Positions 29,173 through 38,293 of a DNA stretch of 64,000 bases are shown here, piece by piece; the stretch's first letter is position 1; the number at the start of each line of letters is the position of its first letter. The stretch is taken from contig NZ_CP145608.1 of NCBI RefSeq assembly GCF_036884295.1, forward strand, positions 310,001-374,000, written 5' to 3'. This stretch comes from Brochothrix thermosphacta DSM 20171 = FSL F6-1036 (GTDB taxonomy: Bacteria; Bacillota; Bacilli; Lactobacillales; Listeriaceae). The translations under genes were made by a program, and so were the position numbers. The notes beneath the pieces were generated by a model that ran no database searches, was not told the DNA's origin, and saw only the letters and a program-made list of their open reading frames with translations.

Positions 29173-31902
29173 GTTTTTTAAAAAAATAATAAAAAAATAA
29201 AAAGAAAAAAAAGAATATACTACGTTACACTAAATATTAGGGTATTAAGTTTATATACTGTTTTGATAGTTTAAGCTTAATTAAAGTATACAAATAATCG
29301 TTGTATGATTTTGAAAAATAAATTTAAGAATTTTGGAGGAAAGAATATGCATAAAATTAAAGAATCATTGACTAAACAACTCTTAATAATTGTGGCAGTG
29401 ATTGTTGCAATTAGCCAGATAGGAATTATTTCAGTTATTGCCGATGTAAATGAACCAACTAGTGATGTTCTCATTACATCTGAAAAAACAAACGTTGGAA
29501 TTGACGAAGTTTTTAAAGTGAATGTAAAAGGAGATGAAGTTGATCTTACCGATTTCAAAATCTCATATCCAAAATCATTGACACTAGTGAGTGAAAAAAA
29601 CATCAACAAAAAACATATTGAATACCAGTTTAAAGCTTCTACTGAAGGTGAATTTACAGTAAATGGATTACTAAAAGATAAAGAATTAGAAGGCGTAACA
29701 ATAAAGGTGAAAAATGAGAAAGAAGCAGAAAAGGCCAAAGAAGCAGATGCTACGCCTAAAGCTTCTTTAAATAAATCAGTTGTCGCGGAGAAAGATCCCA
29801 TCGACAAGGGAACTAAAAATGCAACATTAGAATATGATGTTAATTTAAGTGCGCAAAAAGATGTCGATTTTTCGTCAGGTGAAAATTATTTAGGGTTTCC
29901 GTATAAAGTTACAATAAACTCGACAGCAAATGCAACGAATACTCTTGCAGGTGTAAACTTAACTTTCAAGATTCCTTCGGGTTATAAGTTATCCTCAGAT
30001 GGCGAAAACTCAGGGATAGTTACAGGTCCTGATTCGATTGTAAAGGAGTATACAATCAATGACGACGGGACAATCAATATTGTGCTAAATGAGATTACTA
30101 AAACAATTGCTGAATTTACGATTGCGATTGTTCCCATCACGGATGCCGGTAGTGAAGCTAATATTCATGATAGATATGATGGTGAGATTCTTACTGGATC
30201 AATTGTAGGGTCAGAAACAGTGTCGGGTAAGGTACCACAATCAGAGCAACAAACAACATTACACGGCACAACAGATTATGCTGTTAATAAAACAGCAGCC
30301 ACTGCCCCAGGTTCAACGAATCGACTAGTCACCTATTCATTCAATGTTAATCGTGTAGGTTCTAATAAAGAAATTACATTACAAAATTTAAAATTAGAAG
30401 ATAACATCCCGGCAGGTGCAATTATTAAGAGTAGCAATAATTCGGGTGGTAAGTGGATCATAACAGGTGATCAAAATACAGGATGGAAAGCGATTTGGGA
30501 AAGGGACAAACAGTTTTACGGTGCAGGTAATTCCCTATCTTCACAAGATGGTGAAATACCATCACTAGTAGTGGAGTATCCTGAAGATAAATTTCCTGAT
30601 GATACAAGGCCACCTAAAAACATCGTAACGATGTCGGCTAATGATAATAACCCTGAGAGTACAGAAATAGTAGGGAAACCTAGTGAAGCACAAGGTCCAA
30701 TCTTATCCAGTGGTGAGGATGATTCTAGCGGTCTTGATAAAAAGATATTAACCAACACATGGTTATCAGGAAGTATTTATTCTAACTATGAGGTGAATGG
30801 TAGTTTTGTTGCAGATAAAAATTCGAAAAAAAGTGTTAAAAATATGACAATTGAAGACAGTATGGATCGTTTTGGGAACGGGGTTTTTTGGAGCCATTTT
30901 ATAATTTCAAATATAAATATACAGTTAAATACACCGATTGTAGAGGGTGATACAAAATTGACTGTGAGTTATAAAACAAATAAAAACGGCTGGAGAAACG
31001 CTAGTGATGCAAAAGCTAAATCGGTTTTAAAGATAGGTTTTCATGTTGTAGGGAGTCTTAATTATGCCCAAACGGACAAATCAGATTTACAGATTGATTT
31101 ACAACCGGGTGAAGTTTTAACTGGTTGGAAAGTATCGGTAGTAAATGAAAAAGATAAAGCTGAGAATGTACAACCGAAAATTATTGTAAACGGTATTTCT
31201 TCTTTTGCGAACATTTTTGATCAAACAATTGACCATAGCATTAAATCGATACAAAACACTGCTAGCCAAGAAGTTGAGTTTAAAGATGGTTCGATAAGCG
31301 AAGAAAAGACATCTGAAGCAAAAGTTAATTTACAACCCAATTTAAACTTAAATACGATTGTCAATGTCCCTTCTACATTAACAGTTGGAAAGACAAATAA
31401 TTTTACAGTTTACGCGAATAATCTAACACCAGAAGAAGATGTTGACGGTGCAATTATGAGGGTAGTTCTACCTGCAGGAGTAACTTTGGATTCTAGTAAG
31501 GGTGTTAGTGCAGCTGAAAAAAAATTAGGTGCACCATACAATATTGACGTTCCTCAACCAGGTAACGATATTGATATTACGACAGAAGTATTGCCAGCGA
31601 CGGCTGATTATAACGCATCTCGACAAGTTGTAGTGTTCAAGTTCAAAAAAGCATTAGCAACATTACAAAAAGCAGGTTCCGCATCAGATAGAAATATCGG
31701 GAATTCAGGCTTTAAGTATAACTTACCTGTTAATGTTTCTCAGGTTGCATATGATGCTTTTATTGAAAATAATCAAAAAGCGCCAATAGAAAGTTGGATT
31801 ACTACTGATTCCGAAAAATTCAAAGACTATTCGGTCGTTGCCTATGGAAGCCGAAATCATCAAGACATTCATGATTTTGATAAAAATAGAGACTCGATTG
31901 TA

Positions 31903-31905
31903 TGA
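31903..31905 (+). other. First in-frame TGA of the adhesin frame
   Basis: Codons SIV-TGA-DSKFSQV; the reading frame continues without shift for 100 codons to the next TGA. TGG to TGA is one transition away. The base after it is G. Confidence 0.9.
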
Positions 31906-32205
31906 GACAGTAAGTTTTCACAGGTGATTAGTGACGGAGGGTTGATATTATCTAAATCAGTTGAGGGCGCAGTTAACACTGGTTTTTCTGATCAAGCAAC
32001 CACTAGTAATGGCGAAAATGCAACCTGGAAATTACTTTTGAATAATACATTATCAACTCAAGTAGTTTCTCCTGTTATTTTCGATGATATTAGTAAACTA
32101 AATGGGAATTCCGATTTTATAACGAAGTTAACTGGACCAATAGAAGTTAGTAAGGGTGCAGTTGTAGAGTACTCTAAAGATGCCACATCTAGTAATAATG
32201 GTTCT

Positions 32206-32208
32206 TGA
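32206..32208 (+). other. Second in-frame TGA of the adhesin frame
   Basis: Codons NNGS-TGA-SSDWKEAK, again a natural Trp position and one transition from TGG. The following base is A. The frame then stays open to 35637. Confidence 0.9.
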
Positions 32209-32421
32209 AGTAGTGATTGGAAAGAGGCTAAATCTTTTAAAATCACTAAAAATGTATTGAATATTGGAGAAAAAATAGAAGCCTTTGTTCCAGTCACAAG
32301 TCCTATAAGTGCAAAACAAGGTGAGCTAACAATCAATACTGCTCAGGGTGAAGCTATTTTAAATGGTAATACGTTACCGTTCACTTCAAATGAGGCACAA
32401 ATTAATATAGTAGTCGATACA

Positions 32422-35400
32422 AACACTGTCGTGTTAAGCAAAACAGACGATACTACAAAGGAAAAATTACAAGGTGCAGTTTTTGACTTGCAAGATTCGA
32501 ACGGAAAAGTGTTGCAAAGTGGTTTAACAACAGATGATGAAGGCAAGATTACTGTTGATGAATTAGTTGTTGGAACATATCAATTTGTGGAAACCAAAGC
32601 TCCAACAGGTTATGAGTTGGATGCCACACCGATTAAGTTCGAGGTCAAAAAAGGCCAAACAGAAGTGGTACAAGTAAGCATGACAAACGAATTAACAAAA
32701 GGTGGTTTCGTATTAACGAAAACTGACGACAAAACAGGCGAAGCTTTACAAGGTGCTGCTTTTGAATTACAAGACACCGACGGAAAAGTATTACAAAGTG
32801 GTTTAACGACGGATGCTTCTGGTAAAATAGCTGTTTCTGATTTAACACCCGGCAACTATCAATTAGTCGAAACGAAAGCCCCAACAGGTTACGAGTTGGA
32901 TAGCACACCGATTAAATTTGAAGTTGAAAAAGGTCAAACAGAAGCTGTTCAAGTAAGCATGACGAACGAATTAACTAAAGGTGGTTTCGTATTAACTAAA
33001 ACTGACGATAAAACAGGCGAAGCTTTACAAGGTGCTGTTTTTGAATTACAAGACACCGACGGAAAAGTATTACAAAGTGGTTTAACGACGGATGCTTCTG
33101 GTAAAATAGCTGTTTCTGATTTAACACCCGGCAACTATCAATTAGTCGAAACGAAAGCCCCAACAGGTTACGAGTTGGATAGCACACCGATTAAATTTGA
33201 AGTTGAAAAAGGTCAAACAGAAGCTGTTCAAGTTTCGATGACAAATACATTAACAAAAGGTGGGTTTGTTTTAACAAAAACCGATGATAAAACAGGCGAA
33301 GCTTTACAAGGTGCTGTTTTTGAATTACAAGACACCGACGGAAAAGTCATTGAAAGTGGTTTAACGACGGATGCTCCAGGAAAAATAGCTGTTTCTGATT
33401 TAACACCCGGCAACTATCAATTAGTCGAAACGAAAGCCCCGACAGGTTATGAGTTGGATGCCACACCGATTAAATTTGAAGTTGAAAAAGGTCAAACAGA
33501 AGCTGTTCAAGTTTCGATGACAAATACATTAACAAAAGGTGGGTTTGTTTTAACAAAAACCGATGATAAAACAGGCGAAGCTTTACAAGGTGCTGTTTTT
33601 GAATTACAAGACACCGACGGAAAAGTCATTGAAAGTGGTTTAACGACGGATGCTTCAGGAAAAATAGCTGTTTCTGATTTAACACCCGGCAACTATCAGT
33701 TAGTAGAAACGAAAGCCCCAACAGGTTATGAGTTGGATAGCACACCGATTAAGGTCGAGGTTAAAAAAGGCCAAACAGAAGCTGTTCAAGTAAGCATGAC
33801 GAACGAATTAACTAAAGGTGGTTTCGTATTAACGAAAACTGACGATAAAACAGGTGAAGCTTTACAAGGTGCTGTTTTTGAATTACAAGATGCCGAAGGC
33901 AAAGTCATTGAAAGTGGTTTAACGACGGATGTTTCTGGTAAATTAGCAATCGATCAGTTAAAACCAGGCAACTATCAATTAGTAGAAACGAAAGCCCCAA
34001 CAGGTTATGAGTTGGATAGCACACCGATTAAGTTTGAGGTTAAAAAAGGTCAAACAGAAGCGGTACAAGTAAGCATGACGAACGAATTAACAAAAGGTGG
34101 CGTTATTTTAACGAAAACAGATAACGTATCAGGCGAAGCTTTACAAGGCGCAGTATTTGAATTACAAGATGTCGAAGGCAAAGTCATTGAAAGTGGTTTA
34201 ACGACGGATGTTTCTGGTAAAATAGCTGTTTCTGATTTAACACCCGGCAACTATCAATTAGTAGAAACAAAAGCCCCAACAGGTTACGAGTTGGATAGCA
34301 CACCGATTAAGGTCGAGGTTAAAAAAGGCCAAACAGAAGCTGTGCAAGTAAGCATGACAAATACATTAACAAAAGGTGGGTTTGTTTTAACAAAAACCGA
34401 TGATAAAACAGGCGAAGCTTTACAAGGTGCTGTTTTTGAATTACAAGACACCGACGGAAAAGTATTACAAAGTGGTTTAACGACGGATGCTTCAGGAAAA
34501 ATAGCTGTTTCTGATTTAACACCCGGCAACTATCAATTAGTCGAAACGAAAGCGCCAACAGGTTATGAGTTGGATAGCACACCGATTAAGTTTGAGGTTA
34601 AAAAAGGTCAGACAGAAGCTGTACAGTTAGCAATGACAAATGAGTTAAGTAAAGGTGATGTTATTCTAACAAAAACAGATAACGTATCAGGCGAAACTTT
34701 ACAAGGCGCAGTATTTGAATTACAAGATGCCGAAGACAAAGTCATTGAAAGTGGTTTAACGACCGATGTTTCTGGTAAATTAGCAATCGATCAGTTAAAA
34801 CCAGGCAACTATCAATTAGTCGAAACGAAAGCGCCAACAGGTTACGAGTTGGAAACCACACCGATTAAATTTGAAGTTAAAAAAGGTCAAACAAAAGCCG
34901 TGCAATTAGCAATGAAAAATGAGCTAAGCAAAGGTGGGTTTGTATTAACTAAAACCGATGATCAATCAGGTGAAGTTTTACAAGGTGCTGTTTTTGAATT
35001 ACAAGATGCCGAAGGCAAAGTCATTGAAAGTGGTTTAACGACCGATGTTTCAGGTAAATTAGCAATCGATCAGTTAAAACCCGGCAACTATCAATTAGTA
35101 GAAACCAAAGCGCCAACAGGTTACGAGTTGGAAACCACACCGATTAAATTTGAAGTTAAAAAAGGTCAAACAAAAGCCGTTCAATTAGCAATGACAAATG
35201 AGCTAAGCAAAGGTGGGTTTGTATTAACTAAAACCGATGATCAATCAGGTGAGGTATTACAAGGCGCAGTATTTGAATTACAAGATACTAATGGCAAAAA
35301 AGTTCAACGAAATTTAACCACGGATAGTGCTGGTAAAATAGCTGTTGCTAAATTAAAGCCAGGTAAGTATCAATTAATAGAAACAAAAGCACCTCAAGGT

Positions 35401-35490
35401 TATGAATTAGATGCTACTCCGGTGACATTTGAAGTTATGGGGAATCAAAAAGAAATAATTAAGGTAGCTAAGACAAATAAAGCGATAACA
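32422..35490 (+). repeat. Eleven tandem 279-bp Cna-B repeats
   Basis: Each 279-bp unit encodes 93 residues with the pattern VLTKTD (Lys of the isopeptide bond), LVETKAPTGYEL (E-box, catalytic Glu) and SMTNE (Asn). All eleven are exactly 279 bp with no indels, and inner copies are nearly identical at DNA level, implying recent amplification or gene conversion. The first and last units are the most divergent. Intramolecular Lys-Asn isopeptide bonds would make a stiff stalk. Confidence 0.92.
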
Positions 35491-35689
35491 AATGAAAAAG
35501 AGGTCGTTCCCCCAGTACCAAATAAAAAACTTCCTAGTACTGGTGATGAAAAAGAGTCTATGCCATACGCAGGTATCCTGCTTTCAGTCTTGTCTTTCGT
35601 ATTGTTATGGAAGAGACGTGTACAACATCGTCAATAAATAGGTAAGAAGATTTTTCGAAGATTCTTAAATCTAGCATCTATATTTATTA

Positions 35690-35728
35690 AAAAGTAGTAA
35701 GCCCAACAGGGTTTACTACTTTTTTTTA
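35690..35728 (+). terminator. Terminator of the adhesin gene
   Basis: AAGTAGTAAGCCC and the GGTTTACTACTT arm pair around a short loop, followed by eight or more T. Confidence 0.85.
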
Positions 35729-35755
35729 TGAAAATATCAGGGTGGAATGGTGCTG

Positions 35756-36130
35756 TCAAATAGTAATATAAGGAATGGTACTCTTAAGAGCATTAACAAA
35801 TGGATTGGTACTCGCTTTCGCTCCGTCCCATACTGGCCTTGTATGCTCATGTCTTCGCAACAATGTCAGCACCCATACTGTCCTTGTAAGCTCATAACTT
35901 CGCAACGATATTAGCACCCATACTGTTCTCGTAAAGCTCATAACTATTGATTGGTACTCAATTGCTAGAAGGAATGGTACTCGCTGTCGCTGCGTCCCAT
36001 ACTGGCCTTGTATGCTCATGTCTTCGCAACAATGTCAGCACCCATACTGTTCTCGTAAAGCGAATAAATTCGCAACGATATTAGCACCCATACTGTTCTC
36101 GTATAGCGAATAAATCCGCTACGATAACAA
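35756..36130 (-). repeat. Repeat cluster B, opposite orientation to cluster A
   Basis: About 375 bp. Read on the minus strand it starts with GTTATCGTAGCGG right behind the ybaK terminator, then alternates CGAGAACAGTATGGGTGC, palindromic GCGAATTTATTCGC and CGCAGCGACAGCGAGTACC. Several units are duplicated within it (a block at about 35790-35930 recurs at about 35975-36095). Open frames across it are repeat by-products. Confidence 0.8.
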
Positions 36131-36131
36131 C

Positions 36132-36157
36132 AAAAAAGCTGCACAGAAGTGCAGCTG
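36132..36157 (-). terminator. Terminator of ybaK
   Basis: AGCTGCAC and GTGCAGCT, 8 bp each, loop AGAA on the plus strand; on the minus strand the stem is followed by six T. It starts 27 nt after the ybaK stop. Confidence 0.85.
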
Positions 36158-36184
36158 TAAAAATTACGTATTTTAAAGTGAAAA

Positions 36185-36667
36185 TTAATTCATTATAAGG
36201 GATGCAGTCGTAGCAGCCGTAGCGTGCACTAAGTCGGGGCCTGACAAAATAATTTGTAAGCCACGTTTACCCGCAGAAACAGCGATTTTTTCTTTTTCAA
36301 GAATCGACTGATGCATAAAAGTAGGCAAGCTTTTTTTCATGGCGAGTGGAGAACAACCCCCTCGTATATAACCGGTAATAGGGAGTAATGTTTTCACTTC
36401 AATCATGTCCACGCGTTTATTACCACTGATACGGGCAAGTTGTTTTAAATCAATATGTTCATTAGCAGGGATACAGGCGACAAGATGCCCTGTTTTATCA
36501 CCGATTAATACAAGTGTTTTGAAAACAGCATCTGCTTCCATGCCGATTGACTCACTTGCATGAGTAGCATCAAGTTGTTCAGGATGCCATTCATAGCTAG
36601 TAATATCGTAAGTGACACTCAATTTGTCTAATTCACGCATTGCATTTGTTTTTTTGCTTTTTGCCAT
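36185..36667 (-). CDS. ybaK: Cys-tRNA(Pro) deacylase YbaK/EbsC
   Basis: 160 residues. The YbaK fold is recognisable from FKTLVLIGDK (about 49-58), the conserved Lys/Asp-rich middle and GYIRGGCSPLAMKK (about 98-111), the active-site loop. It hydrolyses Cys-tRNA(Pro) formed by prolyl-tRNA synthetase. The length matches the family (about 160). It follows yuzB and yuzD in the same direction with short gaps, and ends at a terminator and repeat cluster B. Confidence 0.92.
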   Translation of the reverse strand: MAKSKKTNAMRELDKLSVTYDITSYEWHPEQLDATHASESIGMEADAVFKTLVLIGDKTGHLVACIPANEHIDLKQLARISGNKRVDMIEVKTLLPITGYIRGGCSPLAMKKSLPTFMHQSILEKEKIAVSAGKRGLQIILSGPDLVHATAATTASLIMN

Positions 36668-36683
36668 CTGCTTCTGCCATCCT

Positions 36684-36932
36684 TTAATTTACTTTATCTA
36701 AAAAATCCTCATCATACAAATAAGTATAGATGTTGTGAATCAATTCGTCGGGTGTATCACCTTTAATTACTTCGCCTTCGACTAATGCGTAAGGGGAAGT
36801 TGCGCAGGTATCGCAATAAGTGAGACAGCTATAACTAACAACGTCTAAGCGGTCATCGTTTTCTAATTCTTGTAGTGCTTTTTCTGCGCCAGATAATAAA
36901 TTATTCACGCAAAATTCAATCAAGGGGTTCAT
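36684..36932 (-). CDS. yuzB: YuzB-like protein (DUF1450)
   Basis: 82 residues. The conserved Cys cluster FCVNNL and SCLTYCDTCATSPYALV (about 34-50) identifies the DUF1450/YuzB family, which has a thioredoxin-like ferredoxin fold with Cys pairs that may bind a cluster. Its function is not established. It abuts yuzD (ATG overlaps the stop of yuzD), so both are co-translated. Neighbours are iron-sulfur genes on the other strand. Confidence 0.88.
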   Translation of the reverse strand: MNPLIEFCVNNLLSGAEKALQELENDDRLDVVSYSCLTYCDTCATSPYALVEGEVIKGDTPDELIHNIYTYLYDEDFLDKVN

Positions 36933-37279
36933 TAAATCACATTCTCTTTCTTTCGGGAAACAGGCGTATAGCCGTTATCTTCCATATAGCGATATACTTT
37001 CTTTAAACGAGGTTGCCCTTCTGTTAATATCTCATTATCAACAACTACTACCGGATAAAATAAATCCTCTTCAATGATTTGATGGGCCATATTTAAATGA
37101 ATGTCATCTTCTGGAGGCGAATAAATATCGATATAGGTCACTGAAAATAGTTGGTCAGGAAACTTGCGTCCGATAGCAGCACGTAGCCACCCTTCAGTAT
37201 CCTTAGAAGAAGGCATGTTCACACAACTCGGGCATAGTATAGTAGCACCGTATACAAAAAATTCGACGTTTTTTTTCAT
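36932..37279 (-). CDS. yuzD: YuzD-like protein (DUF1462)
   Basis: 115 residues after AAAGGGGAC. An early CPSCVNMPSSK motif (about 17-27) with CxxC gives a thioredoxin-like redox site, followed by VVVVDNEIL (about 78-86). This is the DUF1462/YuzD family. It is paired with yuzB in Bacillus and Listeria and is divergent from yutI, suggesting roles in iron-sulfur or thiol chemistry; that is inference from context. Confidence 0.88.
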   Translation of the reverse strand: MKKNVEFFVYGATILCPSCVNMPSSKDTEGWLRAAIGRKFPDQLFSVTYIDIYSPPEDDIHLNMAHQIIEEDLFYPVVVVDNEILTEGQPRLKKVYRYMEDNGYTPVSRKKENVI

Positions 37280-37438
37280 ACGTATTGTCCCCTTTATTGG
37301 TTGTTTACCCTTATTTTAAGTCAAAAAAATAAATTTAGCCATTAATTGGATTGATTTGAAAGATTTCTACAGTCGCTTTTTATGACCAAAGACTTTATAA
37401 TGAAGAAAGGAATACTATTTGAAAGGCAGGTGGGCAAA

Positions 37439-37672
37439 GTGAGTCAAGAAGAGCAGATTGAAATTGAACGAACGCTCGATAAATTGCGCCCTTATTTACT
37501 CAAAGATGGTGGAAATTGTGAATTTGTAGATTTCCAAAATGGTATTGTTGAAGTGCGGTTATTAGGTGCTTGTGCAACATGTCCAAGTTCCGATTTCACT
37601 TTAACGGCAAGCATTGAACAACGTTTGTTAGATACACTACCATATATAAAAGGCGTTAAACAAGTTTTTTAA
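37439..37672 (+). CDS. yutI: NifU C-terminal domain scaffold (YutI-like)
   Basis: 77 residues from GTG 37439 with GGCAGGTGG close upstream; the frame opens earlier at 37382, so an N-terminal extension of up to 19 residues is possible. LRPYLLKDGGNCEFVD and the CATCPSS motif (two Cys) define the NifU C-terminal, NfuA-type domain that carries a labile [4Fe-4S] cluster. It is 13 nt before the A-type carrier-like gene and divergent from yuzD. Confidence 0.9.
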   Translation: MSQEEQIEIERTLDKLRPYLLKDGGNCEFVDFQNGIVEVRLLGACATCPSSDFTLTASIEQRLLDTLPYIKGVKQVF

Positions 37673-37685
37673 CAAGGAGGCAGGA

Positions 37686-38204
37686 ATGATGACGACAGAA
37701 CGAACAGTTGATTTCACAGAGAATGCACAAAAAGAAATAAGAGATGCAATGAAAAAAAACGAACTTGAAGGTTATGCTTTTAACCTTTACTTAGAACGTA
37801 ATGAATACGGTGGTTTAGGCTATGGTATGCAATTAACGGATGAACAGGTAGCCGATGACGTGGAAGAAACTTTTGAAGGCTTTGTATCGGTTGTTCGTAA
37901 AGAAGATGTTCCTTTCTTAGCAGGAACAACAGTTGATTATGGCGTTCAACATGGTAGCGAGGGTTTTATTATCGATAATCCTAACATACAGCAACAACAA
38001 TCTGGTTGCGGATGTGGTGGTCATGGACATGATCATGATCATGGACATTCACATGCTCATGCAGAATCAGGTTGTGGTTGCGGTGGACATGGTCACGGAC
38101 ATTCACACGTAGAAGAAGCGACAGAAGAACGCACATGTAAATGTGGACGTAAAGACGGTAGCAATCCTAACGGAGAATGCCAGTGTCAGAAAGAAAAAGC
38201 ATAA
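37686..38204 (+). CDS. A-type carrier-like (HesB/IscA) protein with a His/Cys-rich tail
   Basis: 172 residues after AAGGAGG. Residues 1-105 fit the HesB/IscA fold ending in NPNI...CGCG, where IscA has NPN...CGC. The usual first cluster Cys in the middle is absent (YGGLGYG instead). The tail (about 103-172) has two near-copies of SGCGCGGHGH, eleven His and eight Cys, all Cys in CxC pairs, so it probably binds metal (zinc, copper, nickel or iron). It follows yutI, so a role in cluster delivery or metal trafficking is plausible. The tail doubles the usual length of the family. Confidence 0.8.
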   Translation: MMTTERTVDFTENAQKEIRDAMKKNELEGYAFNLYLERNEYGGLGYGMQLTDEQVADDVEETFEGFVSVVRKEDVPFLAGTTVDYGVQHGSEGFIIDNPNIQQQQSGCGCGGHGHDHDHGHSHAHAESGCGCGGHGHGHSHVEEATEERTCKCGRKDGSNPNGECQCQKEKA

Positions 38205-38250
38205 AAACTGATTGAAGTTTAGACTAAAACAACATGTTATAATTTTTCAT

Positions 38251-38290
38251 AAAAAAACCAGAATATCAAGTGATATTCTGGTTTTTTTTT
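38251..38290. terminator. Bidirectional terminator
   Basis: A perfect stem (ACCAGAATATCA and TGATATTCTGGT) with A and T tracts on both sides between convergent genes. Confidence 0.85.
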
Positions 38291-38293
38291 TTA

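Larger units (their letters stand above)
29347..35637 (+). pseudogene. Giant LPXTG adhesin gene with two in-frame TGA codons
   Basis: One continuous frame of 2096 codons after GGAGGAAAG, starting ATG 29347. It is interrupted only by TGA at 31903-31905 and 32206-32208, so as read normally it yields 852-, about 94- and 1126-residue pieces. Residues 1-36 are a signal peptide. The N-terminal 800 residues hold DUF11-like and isopeptide-type beta domains. After the second TGA come eleven 93-residue Cna-B/SpaA repeats, then LPSTG (35530-35544), a membrane helix and RKR-like tail for sortase anchoring. Both TGA codons fall where Trp would fit (GS-stop-SSDWK). If no read-through occurs, the N-terminal piece is secreted without anchor and the repeat part lacks a signal peptide. 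Confidence 0.8.

Noticed and set aside
32610-34582. Several minus-strand frames of 60-87 codons
   Set aside because: They are mirror images of the 279-bp repeats on the antisense strand, recurring at the same offset in each unit.
29347-35637. General reassignment of UGA to Trp in this organism
   Set aside because: Normal TGG Trp codons occur throughout the adhesin and its neighbours, and many genes end at TGA.
35756-36019. Minus-strand open frame of 87 codons
   Set aside because: It lies wholly in repeat cluster B and repeats the same peptide words; no ribosome-binding site.
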